From positions 3,992,001-4,056,000 of the forward strand of contig NZ_CP036536.1 in the NCBI RefSeq assembly GCF_005222225.1: a stretch of DNA of 64,000 bases, in the 5' to 3' direction. Below the pieces are notes generated by a model. The model made no database searches. It was not told where the DNA came from and saw only the letters and a list, made by a program, of their open reading frames with translations. Of this stretch, positions 37,526 through 45,085 are shown in pieces (position 1 is the first letter of the stretch; every line of letters starts with the position of its first letter). Origin of the DNA: Salinimonas lutimaris (GTDB taxonomy: Bacteria > Pseudomonadota > Gammaproteobacteria > Enterobacterales > Alteromonadaceae). Position numbers and translations under genes: made by a program.

Positions 37526-37731
37526 GTTTGTCATTCAACGACGTATCCGTGTCTGCCTGGTCCTGACGAGCAAAACGCTTGTTGTGTTAAGCGCGTAGCT
37601 ACATAGTAATGCAGCTTTTTCGTATGCCGTTGGCTGAAATCACCCTTTCAGTATATGCCCCTGTTTATCGATTGCCAGCGCATTATAAAACCGTTTTGGA
37701 ACTAAAAACGCGCACTATATAGCCAGACACA
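37526..37731. other. intergenic region, nothing identified
   Basis: 206 bases between the fkpA terminator and a convergent small membrane-protein gene. I see no ORF with a ribosome site, no clear terminator and no RNA fold that I recognise. Confidence 0.4.
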
Positions 37732-38001
37732 CTAAAGTAACAGGTAGCCTCGCTGCTTACGTTTTTGCCGCACCGCTTCGCACCGCCGTAACATGATCTG
37801 ACCGACTTTAAGCATGGCAGCCCCGCCTAATATCAGCACACCGGTATTAAACCACTGCGCCTGTAATACCAAAGTCGCCATACCTACGACTAAAAAAATA
37901 CCACCGGTCATAAGCAGAAAAAAACCCAGAATACCCAGCCCGTTGACAGGAGGCTGTTGATGCCGTTCGAATCCGGCGGATTTACAATGATGACTGACCA
38001 T
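37732..38001 (-). CDS. small two-helix membrane protein of unknown function
   Basis: 89 residues from the ATG at 38001, with AGAGAG about 7 bases upstream; the frame to 38037 starts in a less likely place. Two membrane segments are seen at about 21-43 (ILGFFLLMTGGIFLVVGMAT) and 48-66, with a basic Arg/Lys-rich tail that should be cytoplasmic. I do not recognise the family. Monocistronic by position. Confidence 0.6.
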   Translation of the reverse strand: MVSHHCKSAGFERHQQPPVNGLGILGFFLLMTGGIFLVVGMATLVLQAQWFNTGVLILGGAAMLKVGQIMLRRCEAVRQKRKQRGYLLL

Positions 38002-38219
38002 AATGATGCTCTCTTTAAAGTTGCAATCCATTGACATGGATATAACTAAGACCCATATTTACGTCGAATGTTCAGTTATCTCCACGATATCTGCCGTACC
38101 TGTCCGAATATTAATGATGAGCTAACACCGAACGCCGGCTGACCTTATCCTTTTACAGGAACTTCCTAACGGTCACACTTTAAAAGTTAGTTAATTTTCA
38201 AAAAGTTGCAAGAATTATT

Positions 38220-38705
38220 GTGAAAACACCACTGATAACCCGAAACGGATACCTGAAACTACGCGAAGAGATGGATTTTTTATGGCGTCAGGAACGACCT
38301 GAAGTCACTCGTAAAGTCACCTGGGCCGCCAGCCTGGGCGATCGCAGCGAGAATGCTGACTATCAGTATAATAAAAAACGTCTGCGTGAAATTGATCGCC
38401 GGGTGCGCTACTTAAGCAAGTGCCTGGAACGTCTTAAGGTCGTGGACTACAACCCGGAGCAGGAAGGCAAAGTCTTTTTTGGTGCCTGGGTAGAGATTGA
38501 AAACGATGAGGGCCGTCAGATGACCCTGCGTATTGCCGGTTATGACGAAATCTTCGGACGCCGCGATTACATCTCGGTTGATGCCCCCATGGCCCGGGCT
38601 CTGCTGGGCAAGGGTGTTGATGATGATGTGACCGTCACCACCGAGGCAGGCACATTTGAATGGTGGATAAACCGCATCTGGTACGACCCTACCGACAAGC
38701 TTTAA
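38220..38705 (+). CDS. greB: transcription elongation factor GreB
   Basis: 161 residues from a GTG. The N-terminal coiled coil carries the acidic tip LGDRSENADYQYNKKRLREI, and the C-terminal FKBP-like domain follows from about residue 82. The VTRKVTWAASLGDRSENADY segment matches GreB over GreA. GreB enters the RNA polymerase channel and promotes cleavage of backtracked RNA. Its stop overlaps that of convergent arfB by 4 bases. Confidence 0.94.
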   Translation: MKTPLITRNGYLKLREEMDFLWRQERPEVTRKVTWAASLGDRSENADYQYNKKRLREIDRRVRYLSKCLERLKVVDYNPEQEGKVFFGAWVEIENDEGRQMTLRIAGYDEIFGRRDYISVDAPMARALLGKGVDDDVTVTTEAGTFEWWINRIWYDPTDKL

Positions 38706-39115
38706 ATATCGACTTTTTTGCGCAGTGCTTTTTGCCGGCTTTGCTGTCGTTTATTTTCTTTGCGCCGGGCCTGCGCGCCTTTGCTGATACGGGTTGGCTT
38801 ACGCTTCTTTTTCACTACCAGCGCACTGGCCACCCATTCAGCCAGCCGGTTCTGCGCATCCAGCCGGTTTTGTTCCTGAGTCCGGAAGTTCTGCGCCTTT
38901 AAGACAAACACGCCTTCAGCGGTAACCCGGGTATCCTTTTTATCCAGCAGGCGGGTTTTAATGTTGTCCGGCAGCGACGATCCGGGAATATCAAAGCGCA
39001 AATGAATGGCGCTGTTCACCTTGTTGACATTTTGCCCGCCGGCGCCCTGCGCTCTAATGGCTGTCATATCCACTTCGGCTTCATCAATACGCAGTGTGGG
39101 GGAAACTTCTATCAT
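38702..39115 (-). CDS. arfB: alternative ribosome-rescue factor B
   Basis: 137 residues. The GGQ peptide-hydrolysis motif is at 26-28 in GAGGQNVNKVNSA. The tail is highly basic (KKKRKPTRISKGAQARRKENK type, only partly quoted) and enters the mRNA channel of ribosomes without a codon in the A site. ArfB thereby frees non-stop ribosomes. Length matches E. coli YaeJ (140). Confidence 0.94.
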   Translation of the reverse strand: MIEVSPTLRIDEAEVDMTAIRAQGAGGQNVNKVNSAIHLRFDIPGSSLPDNIKTRLLDKKDTRVTAEGVFVLKAQNFRTQEQNRLDAQNRLAEWVASALVVKKKRKPTRISKGAQARRKENKRQQSRQKALRKKVDI

Positions 39116-39418
39116 ACTCTCTGGCTTCTCAATAGTGAGTTTTTGTGTGCATAAAAGTCACAACTATCATCAAAAAATAGTGGACAAAGTCAGTTTATCT
39201 ACTACTTTAGAAGTATGACAAACAAATAAATATGCATCTCAAGATTTATTTTGTTTGTCGCATAAAACTATTTTTATTTACGGCATAAGTGCTTAACGGT
39301 TCATCTGTAAATTTGGCGCGGTTTTGTCTCCAAATACCAGCGCACTCACTGTACAATAAACACACAGCAAATTATGGATGTCGTCGTCCAGGGACAGGCA
39401 AGCAGAAAGATTAATATT
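39116..39418. other. AT-rich intergenic region with a long inverted repeat
   Basis: 303 bases. No ORF is supported. The main feature is the dyad at 39214-39264. A further region (39270-39400) has no strong promoter match, though it must hold the start signals of the downstream Hpt-like gene. Confidence 0.45.
39214..39264. repeat. imperfect AT-rich inverted repeat
   Basis: TATGACAAACAAATAAAT on the left matches the reverse complement of the right arm (39244-39264) apart from one extra A and a CG insertion. The loop is 12 bases. There is no adjoining T-run. It could be a protein-binding dyad or the scar of a small mobile element. Confidence 0.6.
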
Positions 39419-39781
39419 ATGATACACAGCAATGATGTTCACGACTTAGAACTCTATCGGCGTTTAGGTGGTGATGTTGCGTTGGTAGAACGGCTCATAA
39501 AACGCTTTTCGACCAGTTTACCGATATTAATAGTACGGTTGACCCTGGCTATTAGGGGGCAGGATCGGTTGCGCGCATCAACCCAGATAAAAATGCTCAA
39601 AGAGGTCGCCAGCGCCCTGTCGGCCCAGCAGATTTTTGACGATTTGCATCAGCTAGAAGGATCACTGGCCACCGCGCAGGATTGTGCATTACCTTCGGCC
39701 ATCAAAGACGTGGAAGCGATAGCCCAGGCGTTTATGGCTTATATGCAACAACGTTTTCCCGGCATTTACGAAACTGCGTAG
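39419..39781 (+). CDS. Hpt-domain-like protein lacking the phospho-accepting His
   Basis: About 120 residues from the ATG at 39419; an upstream ATG at 39374 is possible and neither has a clear ribosome site. The sequence is a four-helix Hpt-like fold: LYRRLGGDVALVERLIKRF opens as in Hpt domains, and KMLKEVASALSAQQIFDDLHQLE aligns with the HTLKGxAxxLGA helix, here partly quoted. The position of the active His is K58. It cannot be a normal phosphotransfer protein. No histidine kinase or response regulator is near. The fold call is by pattern and is moderate. Confidence 0.6.
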   Translation: MIHSNDVHDLELYRRLGGDVALVERLIKRFSTSLPILIVRLTLAIRGQDRLRASTQIKMLKEVASALSAQQIFDDLHQLEGSLATAQDCALPSAIKDVEAIAQAFMAYMQQRFPGIYETA

Positions 39782-39925
39782 AAACTGGTCGGTACTGAGA
39801 CAAACACACTTCTTCATAGCATCAGGAATGCTATACTTGCCTGCACTTTTTCTTTAAATCAATGTTAACGTCAGCCTGGCTGAACATCGCGCCTGGCGTT
39901 AGGGCACATTCAACGTTAAGTTATT

Positions 39926-42253
39926 ATGATTACAAATACTATTGCCACCGAACTTGCTGTTTCTGCTCAGCAGGTCGAAGCTGCTGTTTCATTGCTGGAT
40001 AGCGGCGCCACCGTACCTTTTATCGCCCGTTACCGTAAAGAAGCCACGCAGGGCCTGGATGACACTCAGTTACGTACCCTGGAACAGCGACTGACTTATC
40101 TGCGCGAGCTTCAGGATCGCAAATCCGTCATTCTTAAATCCATCGATGAGCAGGGTAAACTGTCTGCCGAACTCAAAGCGGACATTGAAGGGGCGCAAAG
40201 TAAAACTACGCTGGAAGATTTATATCTGCCCTATAAACCACGTCGCCGCACCAAAGGCCAGATTGCCATTGAGGCAGGTCTGGAACCACTGGCTGACCTG
40301 TTGTTCAGCGCACCGGAGCAGGATCCTGAAGCCGCGGCCGCTGAATATGTTAACGCCCAGAATAATGTGGCCGATGTCAAAGCCGCACTGGAAGGCGCTC
40401 GGTTTATTCTGATGGAGCGATTTGCTGAGGATGCTTCCCTGCTGGCCAAGATTCGTCAATACCTGAACAACAATGCGTTTGTCGACAGCAAGCTGGTGGA
40501 AGGCAAAACCAAAGAAGCTCAGAAATTCAAAGATTACTTTGCCCATTCAGAGAGACTGAAAACCGTTCCCTCGCACCGGGCGCTGGCCATGTTCCGGGGC
40601 CGCAACGAAGGTGTGCTGCATATTCAGCTAAATGCCGACCCTGAAAGCGAAGATGCGCAGGCCCCGTCACACTGTGAACACATTATTGCGCAGCACTACA
40701 ATATTTTAGATCGCGGCCGCCCGGCAGATGCCTTTATGAAACAGGTGGTGCAGTGGACCTGGAAAATCAAAATCGGTCTGCACATGGAAACTGAGCTGTT
40801 CAGTACCCTGCGTGAACGCGCTGAAGAAGAAGCCATTGCTGTATTTGCCCGTAACCTGAACGATCTGCTGATGGCAGCACCGGCAGGTGCCAAAGTGACT
40901 ATGGGACTGGATCCTGGCCTGCGTACCGGGGTAAAAGTCGCCATTGTTGATCAGACCGGTAAGGTCGTTGCCACCAACACCATCTTCCCGCATGTTCCGC
41001 AAAATCAGTGGGACAAATCCATGCGTACCCTGTCAAACCTGTGCAAGCAGCATAAAGTTGATCTTATCAGCATTGGTAACGGAACCGGCTCGCGGGAGAC
41101 CGACAAGCTGGTCGGCGATATGCTGAAAAACGACAGCGCACTGAAAGCCCAGAAGATAATGGTCAGTGAAGCAGGTGCATCGGTGTATTCAGCCTCAGAA
41201 CTGGCGTCAAAAGAGCTGCCTGAGCTGGATGTGTCCATTCGTGGCGCGGTATCGATTGCCCGCCGCCTACAGGACCCGCTGGCTGAATTGGTGAAAATTG
41301 AGCCAAAAGCGATTGGGGTCGGCCAGTATCAGCATGACGTCAGCCAAAGCCAGCTGGGCAAGTCACTGGATAAAGTGATTGAGGACTGTGTAAACGCCGT
41401 GGGTGTGGATCTTAATACTGCATCGCCTGCGCTGCTCAGCTATGTGTCGGGATTAAACCGCACGCTGGCTCACAATATTGTACAATTTCGTGACACCAAC
41501 GGTGCGTTTGCCAACCGTAAGGCCCTGCTCAGTGTAGAGCGCCTTGGACCGAAGGCGTTTGAGCAGGCCGCAGGCTTCCTGCGTATCTTTAGCGGCGACA
41601 ACCCGCTGGATAAATCGGCGGTTCACCCGGAGTCCTACAAGGTGGTGGATGCTATCGTGGGTAAAACCGATGTGGCGGTAAACGATCTTATCGGCAATAC
41701 CGAACTGCTTAAAAAATTGTCGCCAGAAGAGTTTGTGTCTGATGAAGTAGGCCTGCCTACTGTGCAGGATATTCTGAGCGAACTGGACAAGCCTGGTCGT
41801 GACCCCCGTCCGGAGTTTAAAACCGCTGTCTTTAAAGAAGGCGTGGAGACCATTGCCGATCTTAAACCAGGCATGATTTTAGAAGGTGTGGTCAGTAACG
41901 TTGCCAACTTCGGGGCATTTGTGGACGTGGGCGTTCATCAGGATGGACTGGTGCACATTTCAGCACTGACCAACAAGTTTATCTCTGATCCCCGCGAAGT
42001 AGTCAAAGCCGGCGACATCGTGAAAGTAAAAGTGATGGAAGTTGATACTGCCAGAAAACGTATTTCATTTACTATGCGCTTGGATGAGACACCGCAGGCC
42101 AAGGCCAAACCGGCCGGGGGTAGTGGCCAGAAAAAAGCCAGAGCAAATCAGCAGAACCGGGGCGCAGGCAAGCCGGCTAAAGCGTCGCAACCGCAAAATG
42201 CGGCCATGGGCAATGCCTTTGCTGACGCCTTTGCCAAGGCCAAAACCAAGTAA
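39926..42253 (+). CDS. tex: Tex family RNA-binding transcription accessory protein
   Basis: 775 residues, the usual Tex length. The N-terminal helical part has [17 protein letters not shown], followed by the YqgF-like domain ([16 protein letters not shown] near 330), helix-hairpin-helix motifs ([15 protein letters not shown], and [16 protein letters not shown]) and an S1 domain (about 650-725, [20 protein letters not shown]). A basic, low-complexity tail binds RNA. Tex acts in the cytoplasm in transcription fidelity; its exact reaction is debated. The terminator overlaps the convergent gene. Confidence 0.95.
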   Translation: MITNTIATELAVSAQQVEAAVSLLDSGATVPFIARYRKEATQGLDDTQLRTLEQRLTYLRELQDRKSVILKSIDEQGKLSAELKADIEGAQSKTTLEDLYLPYKPRRRTKGQIAIEAGLEPLADLLFSAPEQDPEAAAAEYVNAQNNVADVKAALEGARFILMERFAEDASLLAKIRQYLNNNAFVDSKLVEGKTKEAQKFKDYFAHSERLKTVPSHRALAMFRGRNEGVLHIQLNADPESEDAQAPSHCEHIIAQHYNILDRGRPADAFMKQVVQWTWKIKIGLHMETELFSTLRERAEEEAIAVFARNLNDLLMAAPAGAKVTMGLDPGLRTGVKVAIVDQTGKVVATNTIFPHVPQNQWDKSMRTLSNLCKQHKVDLISIGNGTGSRETDKLVGDMLKNDSALKAQKIMVSEAGASVYSASELASKELPELDVSIRGAVSIARRLQDPLAELVKIEPKAIGVGQYQHDVSQSQLGKSLDKVIEDCVNAVGVDLNTASPALLSYVSGLNRTLAHNIVQFRDTNGAFANRKALLSVERLGPKAFEQAAGFLRIFSGDNPLDKSAVHPESYKVVDAIVGKTDVAVNDLIGNTELLKKLSPEEFVSDEVGLPTVQDILSELDKPGRDPRPEFKTAVFKEGVETIADLKPGMILEGVVSNVANFGAFVDVGVHQDGLVHISALTNKFISDPREVVKAGDIVKVKVMEVDTARKRISFTMRLDETPQAKAKPAGGSGQKKARANQQNRGAGKPAKASQPQNAAMGNAFADAFAKAKTK

Positions 42254-42266
42254 AACTCAGGCGGTT

Positions 42267-43103
42267 TCAGGCGCTGGCCGAAAAGCCAGCGCTTTTAGAA
42301 TTACCAATAGCCTGATAAACATGCTGAATACGCCCGATACGACTGCTCATCTGTGCACGATCATACTCTGCCGGATTGTAATCCGGGCTGACTGACTCAC
42401 TGCCTTGTGGTTGCTCAGCTTGTGACGCTGCCATGCCGCTTAACCGGCTGGCCACCTCAGCAGCAATCTGCTGCCGTGCTTCGAGTATTTTCTGGCTGGC
42501 TTCTGCCGCCACTTTCATATCCTGCGCTGAAGGCTCTGCCGGCGCCAGGGCCGCGGTTCTGACCTGCTCCATCTTTTGCAGATTTCTCTGTGGCGATCCT
42601 TCATCGCTGACATCAATACTGACTTCACCATCGGTGATATAACGCTTATTATCCGGCCCGGTTTCATATTCATAGCGAGGCGCTGAGGCATATTGCCCGC
42701 CAGCAGCCTGATGCGCCTGCTCATGGGTGCGAACTTCCTGATCGCGCTGCTTAAGCTGAGCAACTTCACGTTGTTGTGCCTGCTCTTGCTGACGCTGCTG
42801 AGCATCATCACGACCGGCACTCTCATCTGCGCCATTGTCGGGTGTATCAGCTGAGTTACCCGTAGCCGCTTCCGGCTGCGCCTGCGCACTGGCCGGTTTT
42901 TCGTATGTCACCGGCGCGGGTTTCTGACCCGGTGATTTCGCCCGGTCTGACTCTGCCCCCAGCCCTTGCTGGCCGGCTCCTTTTTCCGCATCAGCACTTT
43001 GTGGAATGGTTTCTTTAAGCAGGTTATCCCGGCGCGCCGCTTCCGTCGCCAGGTTGGCCGTGGGCAGCGCGAAAGTGGTGGGGATGGGCGTAATCAGGTT
43101 CAT
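42267..43103 (-). CDS. SprA-related putative metalloprotease (HExxH)
   Basis: 278 residues. The first 100 residues are Gln/Ala/Pro-rich and disordered; then a coiled coil (about 101-120) leads to HEQAH at 127-131, the zinc motif, in EVRTHEQAHQAAGGQY, followed by YEYETGPDNKRYITDGEVSID, quoted in part, where E160 could be a third ligand. This matches the SprA-related/CJM1_0395 family, which has no proven protease activity. It overlaps the small flagellar-rod-like gene by 4 bases, so the two are translated together. No signal peptide is visible. Confidence 0.78.
   Translation of the reverse strand: MNLITPIPTTFALPTANLATEAARRDNLLKETIPQSADAEKGAGQQGLGAESDRAKSPGQKPAPVTYEKPASAQAQPEAATGNSADTPDNGADESAGRDDAQQRQQEQAQQREVAQLKQRDQEVRTHEQAHQAAGGQYASAPRYEYETGPDNKRYITDGEVSIDVSDEGSPQRNLQKMEQVRTAALAPAEPSAQDMKVAAEASQKILEARQQIAAEVASRLSGMAASQAEQPQGSESVSPDYNPAEYDRAQMSSRIGRIQHVYQAIGNSKSAGFSASA
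42271..42296 (+). terminator. tex terminator inside the end of the opposite gene
   Basis: 8-bp stem GCGCTGGC / GCCAGCGC with a CGAAAA loop, then TTTT. The minus-strand gene reads through this hairpin for its last codons and ends at 42267. Confidence 0.82.
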
Positions 43104-43411
43104 GCCAGCGTATCTATCAGCTGCCCGACCATGTCAGTGGCAACACCCAGCACTCTGGCTGATGCCTGCGCATTGATGCGACTTTGGGTCAGGGCAACTA
43201 GCTCGTTGGTGACCGGCCCGGCGACGGGGCCTTCAAACTGTGTGGAGGCGCCTGGGAGGGACGCATTTTGTGCACCCGGCCCGGCACTGGGCGGGATACC
43301 GGACGCGTTAATACCCAGCGACGCCTGAGTGATATCCTCAGATGCCCTGTTAAGGCCCTGTCTGGCACTGTAAAACGCACTGTTATCTGCACTGCCGATG
43401 ACGTTCGACAT
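43100..43411 (-). CDS. miniature flagellar rod/hook-like protein
   Basis: 103 residues. Residues about 10-34 (SAFYSARQGLNRASEDITQA) resemble the N-terminal helix of flagellar rod and hook proteins, and 66-100 (VTNELVALTQSRINAQASAR, then VLGVATDMVGQLIDTLA) resemble the C-terminal helix that packs against it. The large body domain of true rod proteins is replaced by a 30-residue Gly/Pro/Ala-rich linker. No flagellar genes are near. It is paired with the metalloprotease-like gene. Annotation as flagellar is by pattern; function unknown. Confidence 0.6.
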   Translation of the reverse strand: MSNVIGSADNSAFYSARQGLNRASEDITQASLGINASGIPPSAGPGAQNASLPGASTQFEGPVAGPVTNELVALTQSRINAQASARVLGVATDMVGQLIDTLA

Positions 43412-43479
43412 GACGGTATCCCGGTGACTATCTCATGCTTAATTATTAGCCAAAAAGTAGAAAAAGTAAACGGACTGTT

Positions 43480-44319
43480 TTATTGCCTTGTACACATAAA
43501 TTGCCGAATCACATCAGCCGTTTGCTCAGGATGCGAAATAAACGGCGCGTGAGAGGCCCTGGACAGCACGACGGCGTCCGACTCAGGATGTAACTGGCAA
43601 ATCTGATCAATGGCACTGGTAGGGACCAGACTGTCCAGCCGGCCGTACAAACGTAAAGTGGGCTGGCGAATGCGTCCAATCTCACCACGCAAATCCTCAC
43701 TGGATAATAAATGCAGAGAACTTGCCAGCGCAGCGGTAGATGGTGCAGGCAGCCGGGTTACCTGCTCTTTAATCAGCTTGATATCCTGACGGGCCGAGTC
43801 GCTACCCATGGCCTGAATAGCTAAAAACCGGTCCAGGGTTTTCTGGTAATTTTTACTCAGATCCTGTTCAAACTGCGCCAGTAAATCAGGGGCAATTCCC
43901 GGCCAGCCGGGCCCGGCGACAAAACAGGGAGTCGCCGCAATAGTGATCAGACCGGTTACCTGTTCAGGGGCCAGTAACGCCAGTTGCTGAGCCACCATCC
44001 CGCCCAGTGACCAGCCCGCCACCACACATTGCGCCGGCAATACCGCCTGTATTTGACTGGCCAGCCGGGCCACCGTGTAGGGATCACCGGCGTGCTGATT
44101 ATTTTCCCCAAAACCGGGCAGATCGATAGTGGTAATGCGGTAATCCTTTTCCAGTAGCGGAATAAATTCACTGAACACCGCACTGTTCATTCCCCAGCCA
44201 TGCAGGAGAACCAGATCTTTTCCTGTACCGGCAGTACGGGTGACCAGCGGATTATGCAAAGTATTATGTGATTTACGGCCTGTATTCTCAAAGCCTGCTT
44301 GATCAGAAGTGTTTATCAC
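43480..44319 (-). CDS. bioH: pimeloyl-ACP methyl ester carboxylesterase BioH
   Basis: 279 residues from a GTG. The alpha/beta hydrolase triad is S104 (AGWSLGG), D229 (GRLDS) and H257 (ASHAPF), with the oxyanion motif HGWG at 40-43. BioH removes the methyl group from pimeloyl-ACP, ending the disguised fatty-acid phase of biotin synthesis. Divergent from gntX, as in E. coli. An N-terminal extension of about 20 residues precedes the usual family start. Confidence 0.9.
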   Translation of the reverse strand: MINTSDQAGFENTGRKSHNTLHNPLVTRTAGTGKDLVLLHGWGMNSAVFSEFIPLLEKDYRITTIDLPGFGENNQHAGDPYTVARLASQIQAVLPAQCVVAGWSLGGMVAQQLALLAPEQVTGLITIAATPCFVAGPGWPGIAPDLLAQFEQDLSKNYQKTLDRFLAIQAMGSDSARQDIKLIKEQVTRLPAPSTAALASSLHLLSSEDLRGEIGRIRQPTLRLYGRLDSLVPTSAIDQICQLHPESDAVVLSRASHAPFISHPEQTADVIRQFMCTRQ

Positions 44320-44377
44320 AACGAATATCCTTTGTCTGCGCTACGTAGGAGCCTAGCATGAAAATCGTGACGGCCTG

Positions 44378-45085
44378 ATGTCAGTATCAGGCTTTTTTGC
44401 CCGGTCGGAAATATCACAGTGTTGCCAGCTATGCGGCGAGGCAACCTGCGAACCTGTCTGTCGATGGTGCAAAAATGATACCCGCTTTTTTTATCACGAC
44501 AGGCTGCCGGTGAATTTATTACTGCGTCCGGCCATTTCCCGGTATATCAGACACCGCCGTTACTCTGCTCTGCTCGCCTGTGGCTTTTATCAGTGGCCGC
44601 TGAACCGGCTGATTCACCAGTTTAAATTCGGCCGGCAGGTAGCCACTGCCCGATTACTGGCCCGCTGGTTTGCCCCGCTGTGTAGCCAAATATCCACGCC
44701 ACCTGAGTATTTGCTCCCCGTACCGGTCCCGGCCAGTCGTTACTGGCAACGACAGTTTAATCCCGCTGGCGTACTGGCCAATGAAATCAGCCGCTGGTGT
44801 CATATTCCGGTGTTTCATGGCTGGGCCAGCCGGCGACCGGGCAAGCCCCAGCACACCCAGAATCGCAGTGAGCGCTATACCAATCTGCGCCATGCCTTTG
44901 CCGTACAGCGTTTACCTCAGGCCAGCTGTGTGGCAATAGTGGATGATGTTGTGACCACCGGCTGCACCGCCGATGCGCTGGCCGGACTGATCCTGTCGCA
45001 GCGCCCGGATATCTGTATACAAGTCTGGGCCATCGCTGTCACCCCGGCGCCGGCCCGTAAACACGACAGCCGGGCATCGTTATAG
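44378..45085 (+). CDS. gntX: ComF/GntX family phosphoribosyltransferase-like protein
   Basis: 235 residues. The N-terminus carries a zinc-type Cys cluster (CCQLCGEATCEPVCRWC) and the C-terminal half is a type I phosphoribosyltransferase fold with the PRPP loop VAIVDDVVTTGCTADAL near 188-204. LYPVPVPASRYWQRQFN-like and NRSERYTNLRHAF segments match GntX/ComF. In naturally competent bacteria ComF is needed for DNA uptake; in others its role is unclear. The order bioH-gntX-nfuA is conserved, here interrupted by a peptidase gene. Start assignment is open. Confidence 0.9.
   Translation: MSVSGFFARSEISQCCQLCGEATCEPVCRWCKNDTRFFYHDRLPVNLLLRPAISRYIRHRRYSALLACGFYQWPLNRLIHQFKFGRQVATARLLARWFAPLCSQISTPPEYLLPVPVPASRYWQRQFNPAGVLANEISRWCHIPVFHGWASRRPGKPQHTQNRSERYTNLRHAFAVQRLPQASCVAIVDDVVTTGCTADALAGLILSQRPDICIQVWAIAVTPAPARKHDSRASL

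Noticed and set aside
37526-37731. Possible RNA gene after fkpA
   Set aside because: No promoter plus terminator pair and no recognised fold.
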